From NCBI GenBank assembly GCA_963921195.1, contig OY992538.1:8890330-8954329 (forward strand): DNA of 64,000 bases. The letters run 5' to 3'. The notes beneath the pieces were generated by a model, which was not told the DNA's origin, did no database searches, and saw only the letters and a list, made by a program, of their open reading frames with translations. A program made the position numbers and the translations under genes. Source of the DNA: Pegoplata infirma. Taxonomy: Eukaryota > Arthropoda > Insecta > Diptera > Anthomyiidae. Shown here piece by piece: positions 33,233 through 44,300 of the stretch. Each line of letters starts with the position of its first letter. Position 1 is the stretch's first letter.

Positions 33233-34020
33233 AATGGTTTCACTACATGCAAAGTAGCGATAGGTGCCGAACTTCATATTCCGTAGGAAGTACTTTTAAA
33301 ATCACTTCCAAAAATGCTATAAAATAACAATAATACCATCTTTCACCAGTTCTTTACTTAATGATTTTGAAGTACCTCTTTCATATGTTCTTAGGAATTA
33401 AATCAAATCACCACATCATATGAACTTCTTTTTCAACTGAAACACTTAGAATGGGGGTGATACACGAAGTATAAAATTTTTTCTGCGTCCAGCTTCGAAT
33501 AAATTTAGGTTTGGCGAAAATGGTGACAAAATTTGGTAATGGCATTTCATTTCTCTTTATTTAGAGCTTAAAAAATCGAAAAGACAAAAATCGATTATTG
33601 ATAAATTTTTAAAATTTCATACAAGCAATTTGGCGTTTAACTACCATTCTATATCTTCCCAGGAAAATTTTTTAGAACCGATTCTGACAACATTTGTTCT
33701 AGAACAGGTTCTTCGGTAATTATACACTATTACACTTTAATTATTCAGAACAAGTTAAGTGAAAATTATTGTGAATATTGTTCTCTGCAATCAAAGTTTC
33801 ATAACATTTTGGTTCTCAGAAATTGAAAAAAAATTATGTGTCAAAAAAATTAAAAAAATAAATACATATCAATTTTTTGTTAACCAAGAGGAAAAGACGA
33901 AATTCTATCAAATTATCAGGATAAAATCATTACTTTATTTCAATACGAACATTTTGCGCCCAACAAGACCCAGATTGGTGCAAAAATGACAAAGCTATAG
34001 AAGATTTAGTAAATTGTATA
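33233..34020. other. Right part of the CCCAGCAAAAAA element
   Basis: Non-coding. Bases about 33915-33992 (TTTATTTCAATACGAACATTT and TGCAAAAATGACAAAGCT) recur inverted at about 34620-34695, on the other side of the nested foldback at 34077-34617. Confidence 0.5.
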
Positions 34021-34076
34021 TTTACTTGTGTTTTTTTTGAAAAAAATCGAAAAATGGGATAATTCAATTAATCTAT

Positions 34077-34617
34077 CACTCAGAAAATTATGTAAGTTAC
34101 TACATGTTAGTTGTTTGTATATTTTACAGTAGTTAGTTGTTTTCAACTACAAAGTCAGTTGTTTTTGTATGACAAATATCAAATAACTATTTCTGTTAGT
34201 TATTTTAAGTCGTTTTTTTGAATAACTAACAAAAAAGTAATGTAATGTAGTAACAGTTATTTAAAGTAGTTAATATTATTTTGTTTATCTCTGAAAAATT
34301 TTCAAAGTTTTTTTTCCAAAAAATAAAAATAAATTTTCGTTTTATTCAACTTAAAAAAAAAAATGGTCTTCAATTTTTTTTTTTCTGAAAAATTTTTTGA
34401 AAGAAAAAAAATAATAATAATTTTACTACATGTTAGCTGTTTTGACTACAAATGTAAGTAGTTTTTACTACATAAGTCAGTTGTTTTTTTGTCAGTTAAA
34501 ATAACTAACATTGTTAGTTGATTTAACTGAAAAAGTAGTTGACCCCAAAACAACTAACAAAGTAGTTATTTTAACTGACATTTTCAGTTGATTTTACTAA
34601 CATAATTTTTTGAGTGT
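34077..34617. mobile_element. Foldback element, CACTCARAAAATTATGT end, AGTTGTTTT core
   Basis: The ends CACTCAGAAAATTATGTAAG and TAACATAATTTTTTGAGTG are inverted. The body repeats TTAGTTGTTTTNACTA words on both strands. It lies between two inverted ~75-bp flanks (33915-33992, 34620-34695), so it sits in the loop of a larger foldback. It is related by its ends to 61672-63428. Confidence 0.65.
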
Positions 34618-34699
34618 ACTGTAACTTTGTCATTTTTGCACCGATCTGGATCCTATTGGGCACTAAATGTTCGTATTGAAATAAACTAACGTTCTAAGT

Positions 34700-36117
34700 G
34701 ATAAAATTTTAAAAAATGTTATTGTTTGGTGTTAAAAAATAAGTTGAAAAGAGCAAATAATGGTAATTTTCTCGATTTTCTCGTGAATATCTCGAAAACT
34801 GTTCTACTTTTGACCATTCTGACTTCATATTCGGATTCAGCGTTCGGATTTACACAAATATTTGGTGTCAGATTCATTTGGTCACGACTTTGTTGAAAAT
34901 TTGTGACACAGTGTTATCAATGAAATTAATGTTTCTATCACATAAGGTTTTTAAGATATTCGCGTTTGAATATTGAAATATATCTGTGGACGTTTGACAA
35001 AAGCACTTATTTTTTTTGAAAAGTTTTTTTGGACCTTTTTTTAAGAGACTGAAATGGCAAGAACTGGCCGATTTTCTCTATATTTTTTAAGAGATCTGAT
35101 AAGCAGATATTTCAAATTGTGGGGACCTTTAAAAAAAATCATGTTAAAAGTGTTTGTTGTAGCCGAAAAAGTCTATCTTAATATTTTTTTGACAAAAGAA
35201 CTTAAGTCGATTTAAATGCTTTTGTCAAAACTCCACAGATTTGGGTCTCCTCTGTAACGTATTCTTAAGTTGCTTAAACACAATAGTACTCGATTTAGTT
35301 TAAATAAGACATCTTTATTCCAAATCTGGTATCCAAATTTTTCTATAGCGTACTGTTTTTGAAATATTGGCGTTTGAAAAACTCAAACTCCACTGTTGCG
35401 CACTTATATTCTTTATAAATCACATTGAAATTTTCAAACGCGAATATCTCAAAAACAGAACATGCATGAAAAAATTGGATTGCAGTTTTGGAATCAGGAG
35501 GTTAATTTTATATGAAATCAAGTCCTATTCGGTGGAAGCAACGTAAGAATACGTAAAAAAGGACCCCTAAAAGTGCTAAAATTTTGTTTTTTTTTAACAG
35601 CGAATATCTCAAAAACGGTACGTGCTAGAAAAATTTGGACGGTAGATTTGGAAACAGGATACCAAAATCTATAAGGACCAGTTAGAAATTTCACTGGGAG
35701 GATTTTGCTGTCGAACAGTGTTTTTAGTGTAAATATTACAAAAAAAATAATCTTTTAATCAATCTTACAAAAATAAGTGAAACAAAATGGCATAATCACA
35801 CCCAAAATGCCAAGAAATATGTACTTCTAAAGAAGTGATGAAAAAAGCGCTTCCAAAAGGTCAAGTTATATTAACATACGGATCACTATTTCAGAAGTTG
35901 TGATAAAAATGTTAATACATATGTACATAATAAACACTAGTGATATATGTTATACTTAAGTGTCAATCTTTCGCCACTGAAAAGTGGCGAAAAAAAGAAC
36001 ATACTTTGTGTGTCACGCCCATATTAAGTTCATCAATGTTTCAGTTGAAGAAGAAGTACATATGGTTCATAAGTTGTGGTAAATTTTGTAGTGAATGGTA
36101 AGCTCTTTTTTTGCTGG
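34700..36117. other. Foldback arm of the second shell, no gene
   Basis: It contains inverted pairs such as 35308-35376 with 35598-35670, sharing CCAAATTTTTCTA and GAATATCTCAAAAAC wording. No coding frame is convincing. Confidence 0.45.
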
Positions 36118-36563
36118 GATATTTGTAAAGTGAAAAGAGTGATTACTATTTAAGAAATTCCTTGTGTAGCTTCCTATACAAATCTCATAAGTTCTACTTA
36201 AGCTGAACATAATGCTGTGAAAAAATAGAAAAAAAAATAAGTGAAGTGTTAGTGTTTCAAGTGTTCGGTGAAATAAAATTACAAAATATTTTGTTTATTT
36301 TAGTTTACGAAAAGTAACAAAAATTTTAGCAGAATTCAACTAATTTTTTTGTAAATATGTACATAAAAATGTTACGAAATTTTCAGCTAAATTTTTAGTT
36401 AAAGTTACGGTTTTTTTTTGCTACATTTATTCTACGAAAAGTTAGATAAATATTTTTAGTTAAATTAACTAGAAATTTAGTAGGCTCAAAATCAGGTGCT
36501 TTTATAGTTAAATTTAATTAAATTTTTTGTTAACTTTACAGTTTTTTTTTTTTTTTGAGTGTA

Positions 36564-37294
36564 TAATATAGAGATTGATTCCAAGACGATCTAGCGATGT
36601 CCGTCCGTCTGTCTGTTGAAAACACCCTAACTTTTGAAAGACTTTACGGAGGCTCCTGAAGTTTGGCATATATGTTGGGCATTTACCTGGTCAGGTTGGT
36701 ATTGCAATCCAGCGAAATCGGAACCACTGCAGTGGTTCAAAAGTTATGAGCAAAAGACTGAATTTCCGCTAGGGTTTTTAGTGAAATTACGAGATAAATA
36801 CACGTTAACTTTCGAAGGACAAATCGGAGGATGCTGACGCTTGGCATATATATTTTTCGCCTGGTTCGTATTGAATTTCAGTCATATCGGTCTAGTGGTT
36901 CAAAAGTTATTAGCAAAAGCATGAATTTCAGATTGGTTTCACCTTAAATTCACGTGTTGAAAAGCCGTTAAACATGTTTTAAAAATATTGGTAAGTCACA
37001 AAAATATTTTACAACGTATTTTTGTCACTCAAAAATATTTTAACACTGAAAAAAAAAAATACACTCGAAAAAAATTTTACACTTAAAAAAAATTTTACAC
37101 TCAAAAAAAAATTTTTGTAAATTTATTTTTTTTTTTTTTTCAAAAACAACTAAAAAAAAGTTTTTTTACGCAAAATAAAATATTTCAATAGAAAATTTTA
37201 TTTTTTCACGTTAGAAAATTTACTATCACTTAAAAAGGGCATTGTGGAGGGTATTCATAGATTCGGCCTAGTCGAATTTAACTTTCCTACTTGT
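36564..37294 (-). repeat. Dispersed repeat F1-like copy
   Basis: Read on the minus strand it begins ACAAGTAGGAAAGTTAAATT with a TTCGACTAGGCCGAA hairpin, and it ends near the GTCCGTCCGTCTGTC block at 36599. The 3' hairpin is missing. Runs of A at 37045-37190 are composition only. Confidence 0.5.
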
Positions 37295-37386
37295 TTTAAT
37301 ATGGAATATCTTAAAAACTTTTCTGCTTTTAAACATTTTGAATACATTTTCGAACTCAGAGTGAGATTTAGCCTGGAGAATAAGTT

Positions 37387-37395
37387 TTAAATATC
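37387..37395. other. Target duplication TTAAATATC, left copy
   Basis: The exact 9-base repeat recurs at 38688-38696, bracketing the foldback element. Confidence 0.8.
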
Positions 37396-38687
37396 GGCGA
37401 CACGAAATAACTCCCATATGAAATAACTCCCACCTAAAAAATGAAAAAAGTCCCAAAAAAAACTCCATACAAAGTTGGGAGTTATTTCATTTGAAGTAAC
37501 TCCCAATTTAGTGGGACTTTTATCATTTTTGTTGGGAGTTATTTCATAATTTTCGTTGGGAGTTCTTTCATATGAAAGAACTCCCACTACAATAGCAATG
37601 AAATAACTCCCTATTATTTCATTGTTGGTGGATGTATCTGGAACATTTTGACTTATAGAATATTATTATTAATAAAATAAAATTCTTTGTGATTTTGGTA
37701 CCAAATTTTTGGACGCAGTGCTTTCTAACAAATTTTTATATTTCAGAAAATTTTCTACCAAAACTGGCAAGAATTTTTGAGTTAAGAGCGCACTGCAGCC
37801 GAAAATATTTTCGTTAGAATACAAAATTGTTAAAAAAAAACGGCTCACGTGAAAATATCCAACGCGTTGTGTTTTTCGATAACATAGAAACTTTTTTGAT
37901 AACATACAAGATTGTTGGAAAAAGCATCACAGGTGAAAATTTAAAAGATTTAATTAGCACTTGTTGTAAAAAGCGCAGCAGGCAAAAATTTGGTACCAAA
38001 AATCGCCGCGATTTTTGGTACCAAATTTTTGCCTGCGGCGCTTTTTACAACAAGTGCTAATTAAATCTTTTAAATTTTCGGTAACAAACAAATTTGTAGC
38101 AAAAAGCGCAGCAGGCGAAAATTTGGTACCAAAAATCGCGGCGATTTTTGGTACCAAATTTTCGCCTGCGGCGCTTTTTACAACAAGTGCTAATTACATC
38201 TTTTAAATTTTCGGTAACAAACAAATTTTCACCTGCGGCTCTATTTACAACAGGTTGTAATTAAATCTTTTAAATTTTCGGTAACATACAAATTTGTCGA
38301 AAAATTGGTACTAAAAATCGCCTCAAATCGCACATCCAGCGATGTTTGTAGGCAACCGAATCAAGTCAAACAGAACGCAACACTATTGTACCGAAAGTAA
38401 GATCAGGATCCTCATGCTGGATTTATCTGATATATGTACATATTTTCCCTTATTGTTTGTTGAATTTTTGTTTAGACTTTTACATTTTTTTATTGGGACT
38501 TCTTTCATTATTAATGGGAGTTATTTCATTGGCACTTATTTCATTTTGTAGGTGGAAGTTATTTCATTGCAGTTGGGACTTTTTTCATTTATTTCTCCAT
38601 TGGGACATATTTCATTTTTGGTGGGATTTATTTCATTGGGAGTTATTTCGTGGGAGTTATTTCATGTGGGAGTTATTTCGTGTCGCC
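37396..38687. mobile_element. Mutator-like foldback element with 9-bp duplication
   Basis: The ends GGCGACACGAAATAACTCCC and GGGAGTTATTTCGTGTCGCC are perfect inverted repeats, and the 9-bp TTAAATATC flanks both. A 9-bp duplication is typical of Mutator-like elements. Each arm (37396-37625, 38480-38687) is an array of GGGAGTTATTTCAT words. The centre holds two large near-perfect palindromes, about 37946-38071 and 38100-38180, pivoting on GGTACCAAAAATCGC and GCGATTTTTGGTACC. No transposase is present, and frames here are translations of the repeats. Confidence 0.8.
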
Positions 38688-38886
38688 TTAAATATCGTGA
38701 ATCGAAAAAATTTTCAATGTTTGTAAACTGGTGTTATATAAACTTAAAAATTATGAAATGTGAATTTTTTGCATTTTTAATTATATGCGTGTTACTTTTA
38801 CAATTTTTAATGTATTTTCTCATAAATCCTTTTATTTTTTTCTTAATAGATCAGATTTGGACTGAAAATAGAGAAATGAATTTAAA

Positions 38887-39914
38887 ACAAGTGAGTGTTA
38901 AATTCGGCTGTGCCGAATCTTTTATACCCTCCAAAATGTAAAAAAAAAAAAATTGTCAGGGTCGTTTTTTTGGTGGGGCGTGATGGGGGTCAGTGGGGGA
39001 CTTTGAGAGTGACTTCCCATTGCGATAAATATACCAAATGTTTCATTTATTGAACAAAAATACAAAAAATCATGTAAAAAAAGTGCATTTTTTCAGAGGT
39101 TGGTTTAGTTCTTCAAGGGGGAACTTTTTCCCCCTGGCCCGATTTTGCCCATTCACGAACTTAATCTGCCTATGAACATGAGACATATTTGTGCCAAACT
39201 TCAGGAGTCTAGCTGTTTTATTTAGGGCTGCATTGTGTTATCTACAGACAGACGGACTGACTGACGGACATTCACAGAATATCTTAGAATTAGTGCCTAC
39301 GGTCAGTACCGTAGTACCGGGAATACCGGTATTCCCGGTTCTCGGTATTACCGGGAAATGGAACCGGTTTCCCGGTTCTTGAATTATTCCCGGTATTCCC
39401 GGGAATACCGGTTCCGGTTCTGACGGTATTCCCGGGACTACCGGTATGTATATTTTGTAAAATTTTGTATAATAAAAATTTATTCTTCGCCCTTACCAAA
39501 AAATAATACAAAACATGTGAAAACACCATTTCCTATTTTTTTATGAATTTAAAGAAAAAAATTACTTGATTTTTAAATAATTTTACAAACACAACTATTT
39601 CTCAAATACTGATTAAATGGTGTGATCTTAATATTTTATGGTATGGTATTTTTTGTTTTTTGAGAACCGGTACCAGGATCAGAACCGGGAATACCGGTAT
39701 TTCCGGGAATATATCTAGAACCGGGAAACCGGTACCAGAACCGGAAATACCGGTATTCCCGGGAATACCGTGAACCGGGAAATGGGGGGCACTACTTAGA
39801 ATCGATCATGGATCAATATTATATATACTTTATGGGGTCCCTGACCGATATTTCGATGCGTTACAAACGGAATGACAAAGTGAGTATATCCCCATACTGT
39901 GGTTGGAGGATATA
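38887..39914 (+). repeat. Dispersed repeat F3, split by a hAT-like element
   Basis: It begins ACAAGTGAGTGTTAAATT with the TTCGGCTGTGCCGAA hairpin and ends GGTTGGAGGATATA. It is interrupted at 39291-39794. Removal of that insert and one 8-bp duplication restores the ATCTTAGAATCGATCATGG line found in the copy at 47270-47717. Confidence 0.7.
39291..39794. mobile_element. hAT-like element, TIR TAGTGCC, made of CCGGTATTCCCGG palindromes
   Basis: The 504-bp unit starts TAGTGCC and ends GGCACTA, with an exact 8-bp duplication CTTAGAAT at 39283-39290 and 39795-39802. Both ends (39300-39450 and 39660-39785) are crowded with GGGAATACCGGTATTCCCGG variants. The middle is plain AT-rich DNA. The TIR fits the hAT YARNG form. 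It is non-coding. Confidence 0.85.
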
Positions 39915-40485
39915 AAAAATTATTTCCGAAATTTTACAATAGAATTTATTTTTTTCTAAATTTAGGTAAAATTTAAGCAAAATTGTCGATATATATCGAT
40001 TAAAAGATTCTAAGGTGAAGACCAAGATTTTACATCGAACTAACATTACCAGTAAGGTACCCAGCTGGTTAAAAAAAAGTGTTAAACTCGAGCAGTGTAA
40101 TTAAGACGATCGTGGAAAATTTAGAACAATGTCATTAGACTTAATGTTGCCACCAACAATGGTCATTTAAATGTCTCCCATCACTTAGGTATTTGGTATT
40201 TAATGTTTTGCTAAACAGTCTTAAAAATAATCTTTTGACGCTGATCGAAACTCGTGTTTTTTTAAACAAATGTTTTTTTTTTTTTTGAAAATTGTTGCTT
40301 TGGCGATATCATCGTTATGATTCGTTTAGAAATGTGACCTCGAGCTAGAGCCGTCTTACGCAAAATTTTATTTTTATTTATTTAAAAAACTAAATCAAAA
40401 TTTATTAAAAATATCTACAATTTATAAAGAAAATATGTACGTTTATAAAAACAAAAGTATCTGGTCCAGCTGACCAAAATCAAAT
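39915..40485. other. Downstream flank of the ARMC3-type gene
   Basis: AT-rich. On the minus strand AATAAA at 40406-40401 lies 80 bases past the stop and is a fair poly(A) signal. No other feature is seen. Confidence 0.45.
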
Positions 40486-41383
40486 TTAATAAAATCTTAA
40501 ATATTTTAAAGCCTGACGACTATTTATGGGATATAATTCACCCACATTATACATTAAATCTACAATATGAGTAGGTCTCAATAAACGCCAAGGTATAAAT
40601 TGCATAGTATTCTTATCAGAATCCAAAGGCAGCGGAACTTCATTGAAAAGCAACTGGCCATCCACACCACGTTCTAAAGTAGAAGGCAAACCTACTTGAT
40701 CTGCTAAAGTTTTAAAGAGAACAGCCCGTTCAAATTGGCAACCAGTATGTACACGACCCAAAGGTATAAAGCTGCAATGCAATTCCTTAGCTAAATCTTT
40801 TAGATGACTCTTGACTGTATGTTCTGAACATTCTTCGGTAGAATTTAAATCTAAACATTTTAAATTATTACCCAATACACGTGCCACCACTTGCGCAATA
40901 ATTTTACATCTTTTAGAAATATTATCAATTTCTATAGCTCCCTTCAAGTTTTCAGAATTTACGGTTAAACCTTCAGTTTCGAATAGACCATTGACTTCTT
41001 CTAAATATTTGGGTAAAAATTCATCACCTGGAGTACGACAATAACACCATTCTTCACGTTCAAGTTTATCGTCACCGTCTGCGTGACTTAAACAATCTAC
41101 AGACACTTTTACAATTGAATCATCGGGAGTTTTTGATCTATTAAAATTAACAATCAGCACTGGTTGAATAGGAGAAACTTCATTTTCTAATATACTTTGA
41201 AATATACGGAAATCATAAAATTTTTGTTTCGATACCAGAAAATCATTATTAACTGTGATATCGGTAAAACTTAAATGATTTCGTATGCAAAATTTCATTG
41301 TAGGATTTTTGGATAAAATACTCTCAGTGACAGCGTTCCAGGTGGGTACTACACACAGTGAGTGTTTTTGATGCATTATCAGG
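40486..41383 (-). CDS. ARMC3: ARMC3-type gene, exon 4 (EDR1-like domain, stop)
   Basis: The acceptor TTTCGTTTAG precedes 41383, and the split codon GT|C gives Val 564. It encodes residues 564-862 and contains the conserved C-terminal domain that identifies the family. It ends with TAA before the poly(A) signal. Confidence 0.9.
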
Positions 41384-44300
41384 CTAAACGAAAGAATGTA
41401 CATATGTATGAATTAATTGTTATTAAGTTTTAGAAAATTGTCTACAATGAACTTACACTTCCAAAACTCCCAATTCTATATATGCCTTTAAGAATTCTGG
41501 AAAACGTGTAGTTTGCATTATAAAATTTGTTACAGATGACTTGACCAAGTCCGATGACGATTTCAAGGCTCTTTTAATGGAGGAACAAATATGTGAATTT
41601 AGCAAAACCAGACGTACTGATTCTTGATCTACTATGGTACATAAACAGCGAAATATTTTATGTTGCAATATAGCCGTTGAAAAAGATTTCTGCAATAGAA
41701 AGGATAATTTTTTTTTAACGGAGAAATAACTTATAAAAAACAAGTGTTAAATTCGGCTGTACCGAAAATTTTATACCCTCCAACAAGTTAAAAAATAAAA
41801 AAAAAAAATGGCAGGGTCGTAATTTTTTTTATGTGGTCGTCGGAGTCGGTGGGCGATACCTTTAAAAATTGTATTCTCTATCCATCTGGAGGGAAAGTGG
41901 AGGGCGAAGTTCAACAGCGAAACTGGGGCAATCCTGACATTTCGTTTCGGACGATTTGTTGTGGAGTGACTGATCGACCTGAAAAAGCTATAATTGACAC
42001 AAGTGCCTTAGGCTATCTTCCCCGTGGTTCACCCCGAGCAAAGGATCAGTATTTGTTAAATAATGAACGGCAAAGGTCATCGCTAGGCTAGGCTGGAGCT
42101 GCACCTTGTGTAAATGTTGATACTTATGATGTAACTTGTCTGACGTTGTGCGAGCCGGAGACCGGTGACAAGCCTTTCGTGCCTCACCAGGGCGAAGGAC
42201 TCAGTGTGAGTGTGTGAGTCAGTGTGGGTGTTCCGGAGGCCAGCCTAGGTTGGTGCGATAGACACCAAATGATGAAAGGTGGTTGTGTGTGTGAAGAACG
42301 AAGGCTTATAAGTTTACCGGAGACCAGCTAAGGTTGGGGCAATGGACACCATGTGTGCCGGAGACCAGTGGCTTGACTAATGGTGCGATGGATGCCGTAT
42401 AAGAATGTGGATGTGTAATAGGGTGTGTCGATAATATGCATATTCTCGAATCTCGTTAACTAATAGTAAAGTGTTAACGCAAAAATGCGCACCGACCTTG
42501 TTTTTACATATTTTTTTAACATATTTTAAAAAAGTGGGATTGGAAGTTGTCTGACCGCCCCCTTTTTTTGTGATATTATTTCTACAGTCATTGAGAGTAT
42601 ATAAACCAAATTTAAAGAAATTATAACTAAAATTAAAAATTTTTAAAAAAGTGGGCGTGGCCCTTAACCGGCCACCCATATATTTCATATTGTTATTTTT
42701 GAAGTCAAAATGAACATTTATATCGAATTTCAAGTCAATATAATTAAAATTGTATTTATGTCGTCCTAGATTGGCCAAATGTTGCACTGTGCATTGGGGT
42801 GGTTTATATAGAGAGGTATATACGTACGACTTTCAAAGAGATTGGGCAGCTTATTTTTCTCCCCAAGATTCAGGACAATCCCATGAATTTGACTTTCAGT
42901 CAAATTCATAAGGCAATTGTAATTTGGCTTTAAAGCACACAATAGTTAAAGTACAATAAGCCTATAATAAACCTTTATTTCAAAATTGTATTCATAAACG
43001 TACTTTAACAGTTTAATAATTTTGCGTTTTAATGTTGGCAACAGCCTTCACACAAAAATTTTTTTTTTCCTTGAACGATTTTCATAGTATTTATGAACAA
43101 ATTCATACAATTTATTACTTTTTCATAATATTTATAAACTTTTTCATACTATTTATGAAAAATGTTAAAAATTCTTAAATTTCACATATTATGATTTATT
43201 CATAAATACTATGAAAAAGTTTATAAATATTATGAAAAAGTAATAAATTGTATGAATTTGTTCAAAAATACTATGAAAATTGTTCATGGAAAAAAATGAT
43301 TTTTGGGTGTTGATATATTTCTCAATTAATTGCTTGTGGTGTATAAAATCATGAATCGATTGACTCGGTAGTCATAAGTAAATATTTTTTTTTGCAGATT
43401 TAAGAGTTAGAAAAGATTTCGTGTGAAATAAAAATTTGTTTAAATTTGTCAAATAGAAGTAAGAGCGAAATAATTGTAATTTTATACCAAGAGCACAAAA
43501 AATATGCGAGTACCGAATATGTTTTGATTGAATGTACATCACTATTTTGTTTTATTTGATTTTAAAGTAGTTTTTAACAAATATTTGACAATTTTTTATT
43601 GGAAACATCTAAAATATGTTAATTGTAGAAGATATCTTCGATTTATAGAATAGAAATTGATGGCATATAACTATTCTAGGGAGAAGAATGTTTCATTAAG
43701 TGTTTAGATAATTATAGATTGAATGCCGAGCACAAAATGAGAAACTTCTCAACTTCAAACTTTATTGAAGGTTTATGCTATAAATAGCCATTTTAACCCA
43801 AAAAATATTTTTCCCAGAATGTTTTTTACCGAATTCTCCTGCATAACAAATTTTAAGATTCTATGATTATTATTTCAGGAAATAAAAAAAAAGTTTCAAA
43901 AAGTGTACTTTCGGTACATTTTATAAAAGGTGCATTATATTAAAGGTTCTTTTTATATAAAAGGCACTTTTTATAAAAGGTACTTTGTATAAAAGTTACT
44001 TTTTATAAAAGGTACTTTTTATGGAAGTTACTTTTTATAAAAGGTACTTTTTATAAAAGGTACTTTTTATAAAAGGCACTTTTTATAAAAGGTACTTTTT
44101 ATGGAAGGTACTTTTATAAAAGGTACTTTTTATGGAAGGTACTTTTTATAAAAGGTACTTTTTATAAAAGGCACTTTTTATAAAAGGCACTTTTTATAAA
44201 AGGTACTTTTTATAAAAGGCACTTTTTATAAAAGGTACTTTTTATAAAAGGTACTTTTTATAAAAGGTACTTTTTATAAAAGGTACTTTTTATAAAAGGT

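Larger units (their letters stand above)
23781..36118. mobile_element. Second shell: element with CCCAGCAAAAAA ends
   Basis: It begins CCCAGCAAAAAA and ends TTTTTTTGCTGGG at the exact points where the AGTTAA element is broken, with AT on both sides (23779-23780, 36119-36120). Its own DNA is 23781-23817 and about 33229-36118. Within that, 33420-33470 and 36000-36060 are inverted (ACTTCTTYTTCAACTGAAAC on one arm), so it too is a foldback. No transposase frame is seen. Confidence 0.55.
23569..36561. mobile_element. AGTTAA-core foldback element split by ~12.3 kb of nested insertions
   Basis: The left end CACTCAAAAAAATAAAACTG at 23569 and right end AACTTTACAGTTTTTTT...GAGTG closing at 36561 are TA-flanked (23567-23568, 36562-36563). 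Bases 23569-23780 and 36119-36561 together match the reverse complement of the uninterrupted 604-bp copy at 16941-17544. The break falls inside the GTAACAT(A/T)TTTGT line and continues cleanly on the far side. Everything in between is a later insertion. Confidence 0.75.

Noticed and set aside
37669..38206. Several overlapping frames on both strands
   Set aside because: They read the same palindromes in both directions and have no independent coding features.
41831..42091. 86-codon frame considered as an extra ARMC3 exon or nested gene
   Set aside because: It is on the opposite strand to ARMC3, begins in an F3 fragment, and shows no recognisable domain.
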